64,000 bases of DNA from Candidatus Thalassarchaeum sp. (GTDB lineage Archaea; Thermoplasmatota; Poseidoniia; Poseidoniales; Thalassarchaeaceae): the NCBI GenBank assembly GCA_016777225.1, contig JADHRW010000006.1, forward strand, positions 34,618-98,617. The letters are read 5' to 3'. Within the stretch, counting starts at the first letter, position 1. Each line of letters opens with the position of its first letter. Below, piece by piece: positions 55,475-63,484 of this stretch. Both the position numbers and the translations under genes were made by a program. The notes under the pieces were generated by a model. It saw only the letters and a list, made by a program, of their open reading frames with translations. It was not told the origin of the DNA and did no database searches.

Positions 55475-57612
55475 CTTTTGTGCATTATTCCATGATCTTC
55501 TATCATGCAACCACCAGGAGGTAGTGTTGCCAAAACATCATCTTGAGTCAGACCAGTGGCTTTAGCAATTTTATTTGCAATAGATTCTTTCTTTTCTCTA
55601 CCTGGCATTATTTTAATCCACTTCTCAAAGAGATTTGAGATAGTCTCAACAGTTCCACATATTGGCAATGGTACGCCATTGATTACACCAATCCCAATTC
55701 CCATTTCTAATGGTAAATCTCTATGCCATGTACGTTGTCCTCTGACAACAAAACTTCCTCTTCCTAGAGATTCTCCACTTTCTGTTTGCTTTGAAACTTG
55801 ACTGGGTCTGACATGAAAAGCCGTCGCCGCGGCACCCCCACTACCCCATGCTCTAGACCAGCAAACAGCTAATTGAGCCGCTTGCGAAAATAATTTTTCA
55901 TCTAATTCTCTTGCGTCTTCTAATCCTTCACCTAAGTTTTGACTAATTTGTAATGAAATTACTCCTTCTGGAAGATTTGTAATTCCTGATAATGGGATGA
56001 ACCCGTCTTTTAGTTTCAATGAGCATGAAGGGGCACCATGTAAATCTGCATGAATATAAAGATCATTAGAATTCAGATGTTTTCTGACAATTGTGTCATT
56101 TCCTCTAGCATCTCTACCCCCTACAATTATATTCCCTCCATCAAGAATTCCCCACCTGTATTTTTCAAACCAGAACTTCTTACTTCTTTGGATTCCTTTA
56201 ACACGTCCAGCTGCAACATCTTTCGCTTTTTTCTTTTCTTGTCTTGATTTTGCATCTTCAGTATCTTTGAGTGCTTTTTTTGCACCCTTAGATTTATCTT
56301 TCAAAGTTCTTGCATCTTCAAAATATTTTTGAGCGTTTTGATGTACTGATTTGTTGGCGTATAAAGTTACACTGGAACCCGGGTCTCCTTCTTCATCAGG
56401 AAGAAAAACCACAAAAGTACCTTTTTCCGGATTCAACCTATCAATCCATTGGATATCTCTAGATTTTTCAGCTACTTCTTGCCATGTCAATTTAGAAATC
56501 TGTTCATTAAATTGCTTCATTATATCTTCTAAATGAGTCCAATTCTCTTGCATTGCTTTACCCAATTCCTGTTTAATCGCAGCCTGTGAGATAAATCTAT
56601 CAATCGCAGTTCTTTGTTGATCAGCCCTTCTATCTAGTTTAGCTTTCTTCTCTCCCTCATCTTGGCCTATGCTGACCAGTTTCTCTTCTTCTCTTCTAAT
56701 GAAAGCAGAAGCATCATGTGGTCCAAAAACGGAATCATAACCTGAGCATAATGTAGGTATATCAATTGATAATTTTTCATCTAAATATCTTAAATCAATA
56801 GGAGCAATCTCTTTTATTCCTTGTGCTGCACTATCTTTACCAGATTTATCAATAGCATTATTCCATAAATCAAGCATATTCTTATTCTCAAACCACATTT
56901 TACTAGATTCATTATTTGCAAGTTCTTCTAACAATGTCTTGATTGAATTTTCTAATTTTTCTCTTTGCTCATTATTCAGTTCTTTAGAGCTTAATTTTTC
57001 ATCCAGTTCAGCTAAAGCACAAATTGCACTTCCATATATTCTCCCAAGGTTTCCTCTTGCAGCTAATGTCCTAATCAAATCATCATCACTTTCATCAAGA
57101 AGTTTATCTAAAATTTTTCTATTAATTTCTCTTGGATCTACTGCTGCTGGTGGAGGTAGATATTCAACGCCTCTTTTGAGTGATCTACTGGCATACTTAG
57201 CATGAGTTAGTGGTTGAATTATTACTCCTTCATTGTCTAAAAGTAATACATTTCCATCTCTGAAAAGTTCAATTATTAACTTTAGTTTTCCACTTCCATG
57301 TTCAAATGTCATACAAATTATTCTATCAAAACCTAATTGCTCAACTGCAATTAGTCTAGAATTATTGAGATGTTTTCTGAGTACCATTGCAAATTGTGAT
57401 GGTTGTGATGGCATAGGCCTATCGCGTTGTGAAAGATATAATCTTCTTCCGCTAACAATTACTAAATCAGATGATGGAACTCCTTTAGGATTTAATCGTA
57501 TTACAACTTGTTCATAATGAGGCTGATATGCCTTCCGAGCTCTTGCCCCAATCATCTTTGAAAGCTCACGCACAATCCTTGCCACGTCAAAAGATGAGGC
57601 CTGTTCACGCAT
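55471..57612 (-). CDS. rqcH: RqcH/NEMF family ribosome quality control protein
   Basis: A 713-residue NFACT protein. The N-terminal NFACT-N fold comes first (FDVARIVRELSKMIGAR and LYLSQRDRP). A helix-hairpin-helix area (PTLCSGYDSVFGP) follows, then a long coiled coil (about 320-370), and the NFACT-R domain (LYIHADLHGAPSCSLK and GSFVVRGQRTWHRDLPLEMG). Eukaryotic and bacterial relatives bind split large ribosomal subunits with stuck peptidyl-tRNA and add C-terminal tails. An archaeal homolog is expected and is thought to do the same. It overlaps the acetyltransferase gene by 4 bases at the 3' end. Confidence 0.92.
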   Translation of the reverse strand: MREQASSFDVARIVRELSKMIGARARKAYQPHYEQVVIRLNPKGVPSSDLVIVSGRRLYLSQRDRPMPSQPSQFAMVLRKHLNNSRLIAVEQLGFDRIICMTFEHGSGKLKLIIELFRDGNVLLLDNEGVIIQPLTHAKYASRSLKRGVEYLPPPAAVDPREINRKILDKLLDESDDDLIRTLAARGNLGRIYGSAICALAELDEKLSSKELNNEQREKLENSIKTLLEELANNESSKMWFENKNMLDLWNNAIDKSGKDSAAQGIKEIAPIDLRYLDEKLSIDIPTLCSGYDSVFGPHDASAFIRREEEKLVSIGQDEGEKKAKLDRRADQQRTAIDRFISQAAIKQELGKAMQENWTHLEDIMKQFNEQISKLTWQEVAEKSRDIQWIDRLNPEKGTFVVFLPDEEGDPGSSVTLYANKSVHQNAQKYFEDARTLKDKSKGAKKALKDTEDAKSRQEKKKAKDVAAGRVKGIQRSKKFWFEKYRWGILDGGNIIVGGRDARGNDTIVRKHLNSNDLYIHADLHGAPSCSLKLKDGFIPLSGITNLPEGVISLQISQNLGEGLEDARELDEKLFSQAAQLAVCWSRAWGSGGAAATAFHVRPSQVSKQTESGESLGRGSFVVRGQRTWHRDLPLEMGIGIGVINGVPLPICGTVETISNLFEKWIKIMPGREKKESIANKIAKATGLTQDDVLATLPPGGCMIEDHGIMHKS

Positions 57613-57676
57613 GTATCTTCATTGACCGGTCAGTGCCATCCTTCATCAGGCAATCGCTTTAGAATATTTATTATGA

Positions 57677-58528
57677 TTATATAGATTCATAAAATTCTTC
57701 TATTTCTCTTAACACATCAGGTTCATGAGCATATTGATTTGAAGGGACCTGTATCATCTTTGCATTAGGTATTCTGTCGATTATACTTTTAATATCCTCT
57801 AATCCATGCAATTTATCGGAATCTGCAGTAATTATTGCACATGGAATTTTTATTTCTGCTAGTTCATCAGGTAGCGAATATTTCATTAGATATCTTGCAG
57901 ATAACCTAATTCTTTCAAAATTTTGAGATAATAATGTTCTCCGATAACGAATTTTTTGACCTTCTTCTTTTACCCTGCGTTCTACTCCCCATATTGCTGT
58001 ATTAATCAGCCATTTTAATGAAAAACTAGGGAATGGCATTTTGATTAATATTCTAGCCCATAATGGAAACTTAAATCTTTCATTTGGCGCCAAAAAGATT
58101 GAACTCCGCCCCTGTATTTTTTTTGATTGTAACCCATCAATTAGTATTGTAGACCCTAGAGATGAAGAGAAAAAATCAAAATTATTTTTTAAATCAAGAA
58201 ATTTTATTATTTCTGCAATATCATTGGTAAATCTTTCCATTTGAAAATCATCTACAGTCATTTTCTTATCGAATATAGCACTAGATTTTTCTCTTGTTTC
58301 GATATAAATTATCGATCTCTTTCCGGTCCATTCAGATAGCAAAGGCCTCCAACCCTCGAAAACTGAACCCCATCCTGGAACCATGACAATTGGGGATAAA
58401 TTTCTTAGAGAATCATTGTTAGGTTTCCAAATAAAAACTCTTAATGAAACATCTTCTGAAACTCTAATCCATTGTTCATTTCCCTTACAATAGGGAAGTT
58501 TTGGAACTCCTTCCCAATGTTTTTCCAA
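57677..58528 (-). CDS. Alpha/beta hydrolase
   Basis: A 283-residue alpha/beta hydrolase fold. The oxyanion region is IVMVPGWGS, the elbow is DFFSSSLGST (a Ser-x-Ser-x-Gly variant of GxSxG), the acid is probably Asp in ITADSDKLHG and the base His in NQYAHEP. It carries no signal peptide. The substrate is unknown; lipases, lysophospholipases and acyltransferases all share these features. There is no ATG before the conserved core, so TTG 58528 is used. It lies 29 bases after the repeat-tailed membrane protein, in the same direction, and may be in its operon. Confidence 0.65.
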   Translation of the reverse strand: MEKHWEGVPKLPYCKGNEQWIRVSEDVSLRVFIWKPNNDSLRNLSPIVMVPGWGSVFEGWRPLLSEWTGKRSIIYIETREKSSAIFDKKMTVDDFQMERFTNDIAEIIKFLDLKNNFDFFSSSLGSTILIDGLQSKKIQGRSSIFLAPNERFKFPLWARILIKMPFPSFSLKWLINTAIWGVERRVKEEGQKIRYRRTLLSQNFERIRLSARYLMKYSLPDELAEIKIPCAIITADSDKLHGLEDIKSIIDRIPNAKMIQVPSNQYAHEPDVLREIEEFYESI

Positions 58529-58557
58529 TTTTTCACTTCCATAAAATATCTAGAAAA

Positions 58558-59646
58558 TCATCGAGATCTTCTACCACCGCCACCTGACCGACGACCTCCG
58601 CCACTTGAGCGACGGCTTCCGCCACTTGAGCGACGGCTTCCGCCACTTGAGCGACGGCTTCCGCCACTTGAGCGACGGCTTCCGCCACTTGAGCGACTAC
58701 CTCCACCACTTGAAATTCGCATTCTGCTTCTACTTCTTCGACGATGGAACCATGGTCTTCTATACCATGGGCTTCCATAATATACTCCCCCGATAATTCC
58801 TCCTCCATGATGATAATGATGGACTTCATTACTGCCGTCAGAGCCTGAATTATCATATTGATCATTATTTCCCTCAAAATACATGAAGAATAGTAAACTT
58901 AGCAAAATAGGTAGTAAGCAACAAAGTCCTAAGAATACTAGAAATTCACCTGCATCACTTGGTGATTCTAGCTGACTAATCTCATTTTCATTAATTTTAT
59001 ACCACGTGTTCAAAGTCGAATTAATTGGAATAATATCAAACTCAACTTGTTCTAAACAATAGTCTCCAAATTCACCCATAAATAAATAATATTCACCAAA
59101 ATATTCTGTATCTGTTACTGAATAATTGTAGTAAACATCAGCATAGCATTCATATGAATATACCCAGTACCATTCTCCGTAACAATAATCATCATAATCA
59201 TCATAATCTGAACATTCTTCGTAAGAACGGTCATATTCTATCCATTCCGTCCCCTCTAGGACGGTTGCATCAGTAATTTCCCATATTTCATCTACATCTG
59301 GTGTCAATATTGAAGCAACAATTGACCCTACAAGTCCTAAAGAAACAATAATTGCTAGAAAAAGATATCCTGGATCGTCAGTCATCCAACTAAATGGACC
59401 TTCTTTCTTTGTTTGATTCATCATAGCGCCTTGATTTATCGTTGCAGGAGTAGTTATTCCGGCTTTTGTTCCAAGCATTTCTTGATTTATCTTACTCATA
59501 TTGAATTCATGCTGTGCTTGTTCCATTTCTTCTTCTCTTTTGATTTTCATCATTTCTGTATGATTAATCATTTCTTCTACTTCTTCTTTAGAATCTAGTG
59601 TATCCTTTTTGGATTCTTCCTTGCCCCACCATTTATCCTCAGCCAT
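58558..59646 (-). CDS. Membrane protein with Ser-Gly-Arg repeat tail
   Basis: A 362-residue protein without a family I can name. The N-terminal third is charged (residues 1-90). One membrane helix (about 95-118) precedes an outer domain rich in Tyr, Asp, Cys and Glu (CSDYDDYDDYCYGEWYWVYS), probably disulfide-bonded. A second helix (about 228-248) leads into a His/Gly-rich stretch and a tail of Ser-Ser-Gly-Gly-Ser-Arg-Arg repeats. The tail is inside the cell if the topology is right, and its positive charge could bind nucleic acid or membrane. The 3' end carries a tandem DNA repeat. Confidence 0.68.
   Translation of the reverse strand: MAEDKWWGKEESKKDTLDSKEEVEEMINHTEMMKIKREEEMEQAQHEFNMSKINQEMLGTKAGITTPATINQGAMMNQTKKEGPFSWMTDDPGYLFLAIIVSLGLVGSIVASILTPDVDEIWEITDATVLEGTEWIEYDRSYEECSDYDDYDDYCYGEWYWVYSYECYADVYYNYSVTDTEYFGEYYLFMGEFGDYCLEQVEFDIIPINSTLNTWYKINENEISQLESPSDAGEFLVFLGLCCLLPILLSLLFFMYFEGNNDQYDNSGSDGSNEVHHYHHGGGIIGGVYYGSPWYRRPWFHRRRSRSRMRISSGGGSRSSGGSRRSSGGSRRSSGGSRRSSGGSRRSSGGGRRSGGGGRRSR
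58598..58702 (-). repeat. 21-base tandem repeat (SSGGSRR coding)
   Basis: Four identical copies of CCGCCACTTGAGCGACGGCTT (one base over 20, so given here as unit length 21 starting at 58598, 58619, 58640 and 58661) and a fifth copy with changes near its end. Copies are multiples of three, so changes in number keep the frame. Degenerate units flank both sides. A candidate for length variation between strains. Confidence 0.9.
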
Positions 59647-59724
59647 GTCAATCCTCCAGTGTCTAATATGACCTCAGTTACTACAGGTATTCAATATTGG
59701 CCCTACTTTTGACATTAAAAATAT

Positions 59725-61266
59725 CTATTTCAGAAAATATTCATTATTTATTTTTTTTATTTTTCCTGATTTAATATGTCCTTTTAGATGCGATAATGTT
59801 TGGTCGATTAATAATATCGGATGCGCATCGGGAGAATTTTCATACGCTTTTTCAGCGATTAACTCCAAATTGATATAATTACTTTTCACAGCATCATAAA
59901 CTGCTTGATGCCTTTTACTTCGATGATTTATATACCGATTCAATAACCTTTGAGGATTCGCAGAGAATGGGCCATGGCCTGGGAACAATAAAGGTGGGTT
60001 AAGATTTTTCATTCTCTCTAAACCATCTAGATATTGATTCATGTCACCATCGCTTGAAGGCACAAGAATAGTGCCAATAACAGCCACGTTATCTCCACTA
60101 ACAATCCCTGCATCTCCTGCTAAACATATATGCCCAGGACAATGTCCATGTGTCTCCATTATTTTCCAGTATACTGATTCGTCTTCGTAATTTAGTTCAA
60201 AGATATCTCCCTCTTTGAGAATCTTATCAGTTTCACATTTAGGAATTATTTCTAATGTTTCTTTACTAGCCCATATGGGAGCCCGATATATCTTAGAAAT
60301 TTCTATCAAATTTCCGATATGATCTGGATGTTTATGAGTAAATATTGTAGCAATAATTTTACTTCCAGTACTTTCAATTTCCTTAACTTTCATTTCTAAT
60401 ATTTCTAGCGCTTCTTTAGTCTTTGCAGCAGGATCTACAATTATTCTTTCTCCTCCTGAGACTCCTAAAACATAGCAATTAGTATGTGTTGCAGGGGGTA
60501 ATGTCTTTGTTGGTAAAGGTAAACATTCAACTCCTGGCGCAAATTCTAAAATATGGTAGCCTTTAGATGGGTTCTCTGATAATTTTTCAAATGCAGAAAT
60601 TAAGTCTCCATATTTGTCAATTGCTTGAACAATATCTCTGGTCAAGGTGACTTGAGGTGGAGGTAATCTTACATCATGTTCCAACCAAGAATTTAGCAAA
60701 TCTTTCGGCTGCCACCATTTGTATTCATCAAATTCAGATAATCCCTCTGGGAATCTAGGTTTGATTGTTGAATCACCTATTGATAGATGATGGAATGTAT
60801 TTGTAAATCTAATAGGCGCTAAGGGAGGCATAGTTCGTTCAGCAATTATTTGTGAATTAAAATTATTAATCACAAGCTTATTCTGTTTTACCAAATCTCC
60901 CCATATATTCTTATCATTACAGATACTATTTTGAATTTCTGAATCAACTAATTTTAGTGAACCATTTCCATCTGGTGCGAATCCCACTTCTTCTACTAAT
61001 TCTCTTAACAAAGTAATGGTAGAAACAGGGTCTTCTGTATGAGCTAACCAACTAGGGTTTTCTTCTGCAACCTTTCTATCTACGCGACTGACTCCTCCTC
61101 CTGGAAATGCCCAAAAATCAGGGAAAGAAGGTACTTCTGAAACACGATGACACAATAATATTTCTTCTTTTCCTGAGTTCAATCTACTGATTATTAATGA
61201 TGCCGACGGTCTTGGTATTGCTACACTAGATACTGGTAAATCAACACCTTCTGGCAACTCGCCCAT
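59725..61266 (-). CDS. Fusion of Nudix hydrolase and metallo-beta-lactamase domain
   Basis: A 513-residue protein in two parts. Residues 15-215 have a Nudix fold: GGGVSR, then an insert of about 25 residues, then TLLRELVEEVGF, giving the REx2EExG core. Residues 245-510 form a metallo-beta-lactamase fold with THKHPDH (His311, His313, Asp315, His316), ETHGHCPGH and FPGHGP, resembling the LACTB2-like branch. In vertebrates, related separate proteins are NUDT-type pyrophosphatases and LACTB2, a mitochondrial ribonuclease. Fusion suggests that both act on one substrate, perhaps a CoA or nucleotide derivative, or RNA; this is inference. It is divergent from the aldo/keto reductase gene. Confidence 0.85.
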   Translation of the reverse strand: MGELPEGVDLPVSSVAIPRPSASLIISRLNSGKEEILLCHRVSEVPSFPDFWAFPGGGVSRVDRKVAEENPSWLAHTEDPVSTITLLRELVEEVGFAPDGNGSLKLVDSEIQNSICNDKNIWGDLVKQNKLVINNFNSQIIAERTMPPLAPIRFTNTFHHLSIGDSTIKPRFPEGLSEFDEYKWWQPKDLLNSWLEHDVRLPPPQVTLTRDIVQAIDKYGDLISAFEKLSENPSKGYHILEFAPGVECLPLPTKTLPPATHTNCYVLGVSGGERIIVDPAAKTKEALEILEMKVKEIESTGSKIIATIFTHKHPDHIGNLIEISKIYRAPIWASKETLEIIPKCETDKILKEGDIFELNYEDESVYWKIMETHGHCPGHICLAGDAGIVSGDNVAVIGTILVPSSDGDMNQYLDGLERMKNLNPPLLFPGHGPFSANPQRLLNRYINHRSKRHQAVYDAVKSNYINLELIAEKAYENSPDAHPILLIDQTLSHLKGHIKSGKIKKINNEYFLK

Positions 61267-61339
61267 GGGTGCTCGAGAAGGTTAATGGTTTCAAACCAGC
61301 ACGTCGAATGACTCAAGTTTAGTAGGTAGACCGATAATC

Positions 61340-62188
61340 ATGATTGAGCATGTGACGATTGGTCACAGGGATAATGAAAATGGTTCAAAACTCTTTGAGA
61401 TAGTCATGCCAAGATTTGGTTTAGGTGTGTGGCAAATGGATAATGAAACGTGTAAATCATCTGTTCTACACGCTTTAAATCAAGGATATAGGTTGATTGA
61501 TACTGCGACTGCTTATGGAAATGAAGAAGCTGTTGGTGAGGCAATTCGTGAATCTAATATCCCTCGTGAAGATATCTTTGTCGTCACTAAGTTGAGGAGA
61601 GTACATGCCACTGGCTATGATGAAACATTGCAACGATGTCGCGAAAGTTTAGTAAGTTTAGATCTTGACTATATCGATCTTTATCTTGTTCATGCACCTC
61701 CTGAGAATATCTCAGCCAGAGAAGATGTATGGAGAGCGATGGAAGATTGTATGAAGATAGGCTTAACACGTTCGATCGGTGTTTCTAATTATGGTAAATC
61801 TCATCTTCAAGCAATGCGTGATTATGCAACAATTTTACCTTCAGTTAACCAAATAGAAATTCATCCTTGGTTACAGAGACCTGAATTACGGGAAGCTACA
61901 ATTGATGTCGGTGCCGTACCAATGGGATATTCTCCTTTAGCCAGAGGTCAGAAAGTCAATGATCTTGAGATTGGTCAAATAGCAAATTCGATAGGTTGTA
62001 CTCCTGCTCAAGCTGCAATTAAATGGGTTTATGATACAGGAGCAATAACAATACCTAAGTCTAGTAATCATGGAAGAATAAATGAGAATCTTGAATCCTT
62101 AAATTTTGATTTGTCTGATTTTAAAAATGATTTTTCTTCACTTGAAGAATCCTATATCTCTGGATGGGATCCTACTACTGAACCTTGA
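61340..62188 (+). CDS. Aldo/keto reductase
   Basis: A 282-residue TIM-barrel reductase using NADPH. The tetrad is in place: Asp in LIDTATAY and Tyr in the same motif, Lys in VVTKLRR and His in YLVHAPPE. Later SIGVSNYG, VNQIEIHPWLQ and ITIPKSSNHGRINENL match the cofactor-site motifs. The family reduces aldehydes and keto sugars; the substrate is unknown. It stands 74 bases from the divergent Nudix-fusion gene and 10 bases before a small membrane protein gene. Confidence 0.93.
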   Translation: MIEHVTIGHRDNENGSKLFEIVMPRFGLGVWQMDNETCKSSVLHALNQGYRLIDTATAYGNEEAVGEAIRESNIPREDIFVVTKLRRVHATGYDETLQRCRESLVSLDLDYIDLYLVHAPPENISAREDVWRAMEDCMKIGLTRSIGVSNYGKSHLQAMRDYATILPSVNQIEIHPWLQRPELREATIDVGAVPMGYSPLARGQKVNDLEIGQIANSIGCTPAQAAIKWVYDTGAITIPKSSNHGRINENLESLNFDLSDFKNDFSSLEESYISGWDPTTEP

Positions 62189-62198
62189 GTGTGATAAA

Positions 62199-62384
62199 AT
62201 GAAACAACCCGAAACTATTGAAGAAGAATTGGAAATTATCGCTGCAGCAATTGATGCTGGAATAGATCCTTTCCCTCCGATCAAGGAATCTAAACCATGG
62301 GGGAAAATTGCTTTAGGTTGGTTCATGATAATAATGATGTTAAGTTGGGTATCTAAATTACTAAATATTTCATTAGATTTTTGA
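62199..62384 (+). CDS. Small single-pass membrane protein
   Basis: 61 residues from ATG 62199: an acidic N-terminal helix, EELEIIAAAIDAGIDPFPP, then KPWGKIALGWFMIIMMLSWV as one membrane helix and a short end. Type and function unknown. It follows the aldo/keto reductase by 10 bases and is probably co-transcribed. The 93 bases of the frame before this start overlap the reductase gene. Confidence 0.55.
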   Translation: MKQPETIEEELEIIAAAIDAGIDPFPPIKESKPWGKIALGWFMIIMMLSWVSKLLNISLDF

Positions 62385-62394
62385 TTGTAGGTTC

Positions 62395-62460
62395 CTAGTT
62401 CATCTTTCGGATACCATTTCTAACTATTGTGATTATGATGACAATTATGCCTAGGCTCAT
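62395..62460 (-). CDS. Possible 21-residue membrane peptide
   Basis: A short frame, MSLGIIVIIITIVRNGIRK, with a hydrophobic core and a basic end. The same frame is open upstream and reads into the 3' part of the preceding gene without an ATG. It may be a tiny gene or the remnant of a frameshifted longer one. Confidence 0.2.
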   Translation of the reverse strand: MSLGIIVIIITIVRNGIRKMN

Positions 62461-62486
62461 ACAACAACAACCCCATAATATCTCGT

Positions 62487-62798
62487 CTATCGCATCATAA
62501 TCAGATATTCTTGAAGTGCCGCTGAGGAAAAAACCATTCCAAAAATCATAGAAATTATACCAAAAAGAAGTGGATTATTCGAATTGTTTATGTGTTCTAA
62601 TTTTTCTTCTTTATTATTAAGCTCTGATTTGTAGTAAAGCCCTCCTTTTTTGATCCATTCTGGATTTGTTTCGATATTTTCTTTTTTTTCGATATCAATA
62701 GAGGGAATTTCAGTTTTACTATGTTTGTAGCAATATTCGCTCCCATACATGACTCGTCCATTACATTCTGTAACAGTACAAGTGCCTCCAACTTTCAT
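62487..62798 (-). CDS. Small membrane protein with N-terminal Cys/His motif
   Basis: 103 residues. The N terminus has CTVTECNGRVMYGSEYCYKH, with three Cys and one His spaced like a small zinc finger. A polar, basic and acidic middle follows, then one membrane helix (PLLFGIISMIFGMVFSSAAL). I do not recognise the family. The zinc finger would face the cytoplasm if the helix is a tail anchor. A short open frame in another register continues past its stop (62395-62460). Confidence 0.5.
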   Translation of the reverse strand: MKVGGTCTVTECNGRVMYGSEYCYKHSKTEIPSIDIEKKENIETNPEWIKKGGLYYKSELNNKEEKLEHINNSNNPLLFGIISMIFGMVFSSAALQEYLIMMR

Positions 62799-62852
62799 GT
62801 TTATTCTATTTGCTGGTAGATGTTAGTTCTATTGCCTACACACGAGTTATTT

Positions 62853-62881
62853 TGGTAGTCCCTCCCGGATTCGAACCAAGG
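62853..62881 (-). pseudogene. 3' fragment of a tRNA gene with encoded CCA
   Basis: On the minus strand the 29 bases hold the T-loop and T-stem (core GGTTCGAATCC), the 3' acceptor strand AGGGACT, an A discriminator and CCA. The matching 5' acceptor strand (AGTCCCT) and D and anticodon arms are missing upstream. This is what an att site or displaced tRNA end looks like. The amino acid type cannot be read. Confidence 0.65.
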
Positions 62882-62883
62882 TC

Positions 62884-62991
62884 GTGGAACTTCTTAGACA
62901 GCTCTCATCCGATGCACTTGAAGAAATGCTGAGAGGAAAAAATACACTTGCAAGAGATCTCCTATCAATGCTCTCGGAGGTGAGGTTGTGA
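62884..62991 (+). CDS. Possible small gene after the tRNA fragment
   Basis: A 35-residue frame from GTG 62884: a helical peptide of the form ELLRQLSSDALEEMLRGKNT. The frame is open upstream through the tRNA fragment. The stop TGA overlaps the next GTG start by 4 bases. No strong ribosome site precedes it, so it may be a gene remnant cut by integration. Confidence 0.35.
   Translation: MELLRQLSSDALEEMLRGKNTLARDLLSMLSEVRL
62976..62983 (+). promoter_or_regulatory. Strong Shine-Dalgarno site for GTG 62988
   Basis: GGAGGTGA, a full match to the 16S tail complement, lies 4 bases before GTG 62988. It is the best such site in the window by eye. Confidence 0.6.
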
Positions 62992-63086
62992 TACACGAAT
63001 TGGCCGAAGTTAGGCCAACTATTGAACAAGGCATGGCCATGACTTGGCCGAGTAGTGGCCAAACTAACGGGAGGAGTGCGTTATGA
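62988..63086 (+). CDS. Possible 32-residue protein upstream of the HNH gene
   Basis: Starts at GTG 62988 after GGAGGTGA and ends at TGA 63084-63086, which overlaps the HNH ATG as ATGA. The peptide begins with IHELAEVRPTIEQGM and has no known motif. Most of its length is covered by the 11-base repeats, so it could be a leader peptide whose translation is tied to the HNH gene. Confidence 0.35.
   Translation: MIHELAEVRPTIEQGMAMTWPSSGQTNGRSAL
63000..63065. repeat. Six 11-base units with TGGCC core
   Basis: Units begin at 63000, 63011, 63022, 63033, 63044 and 63055. Five have GGCC at the same offset (63002, 63013, 63035, 63046, 63057); the third is degenerate. Examples are TTGGCCGAAGT and TTGGCCGAGTA. 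The spacing is one helical turn, so a protein could bind one face. GGCC is otherwise rare in this AT-rich DNA. Confidence 0.6.
63069..63076 (+). promoter_or_regulatory. Strong Shine-Dalgarno site of the HNH gene
   Basis: GGGAGGAG lies 6 bases before ATG 63083. Confidence 0.6.
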
Positions 63087-63484
63087 GTACTTCAGACAAG
63101 ATTCAGAGCATACTTGAGATGTTATTTACTTGGGGAATGGAAGGAATTGATGAAAAGGATACACAACCAAAAGATATCTTCACTGCATTTGGACAAGAAG
63201 CATGGAATATTGGAGACAGGTATGTCAGAAGAAATATCATTGGAGACAAGATTTCGAGATATGTTCCACAAGACATCAAGGTTGCGGTCGCAGTAAGAGA
63301 CCAAGGTCAATGCACTGCAATTCTCGAGGATGGTACAAGATGTCCAGTTCGTAAATCACTACACTATGATCACAGGTTCATACCATTCAGACTAGGTGGG
63401 CCTCAAACGATTTGGAATATGACATTACTCTGTGAAGATCATAATTGGCATTACGGCGGAAAACTATGGAGGCATGAGAAATGA
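63083..63484 (+). CDS. HNH endonuclease-like protein
   Basis: A 133-residue protein with an N-terminal helical part of about 60 residues and an HNH domain: VAVAVRDQGQCTAI, an acidic loop with Cys (GTRCPV), SLHYDHRFIPFRLGG (the catalytic His) and NMTLLCEDHNWHYGG (the Asn and His ligands). HNH domains nick or cut DNA and are found in phages, restriction systems, homing genes and toxins. It overlaps the upstream 32-residue frame (ATGA) and the next gene by 4 bases each. The role, for example phage packaging partner or defence nuclease, is open. Confidence 0.78.
   Translation: MSTSDKIQSILEMLFTWGMEGIDEKDTQPKDIFTAFGQEAWNIGDRYVRRNIIGDKISRYVPQDIKVAVAVRDQGQCTAILEDGTRCPVRKSLHYDHRFIPFRLGGPQTIWNMTLLCEDHNWHYGGKLWRHEK

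Noticed and set aside
58598..58702. CRISPR array
   Set aside because: Copies are contiguous with no spacers, and the unit codes in frame for the membrane protein tail.
58533..58877. Minus-strand 114-codon frame with Val-Ala-Glu-Ala repeats
   Set aside because: It is a second reading frame of the 21-base tandem repeat within the Ser-Gly-Arg tail gene.
62881..62960. Complete tRNA gene on the minus strand with an intron or long variable arm
   Set aside because: No 5' acceptor strand complementary to the 3' end and no foldable anticodon arm were found upstream.
62847..63062. Minus-strand 71-codon frame across the tRNA fragment and repeats
   Set aside because: It is antisense to the coupled plus-strand frames and is low-complexity Ser/Arg-rich; the ribosome sites support the plus strand.
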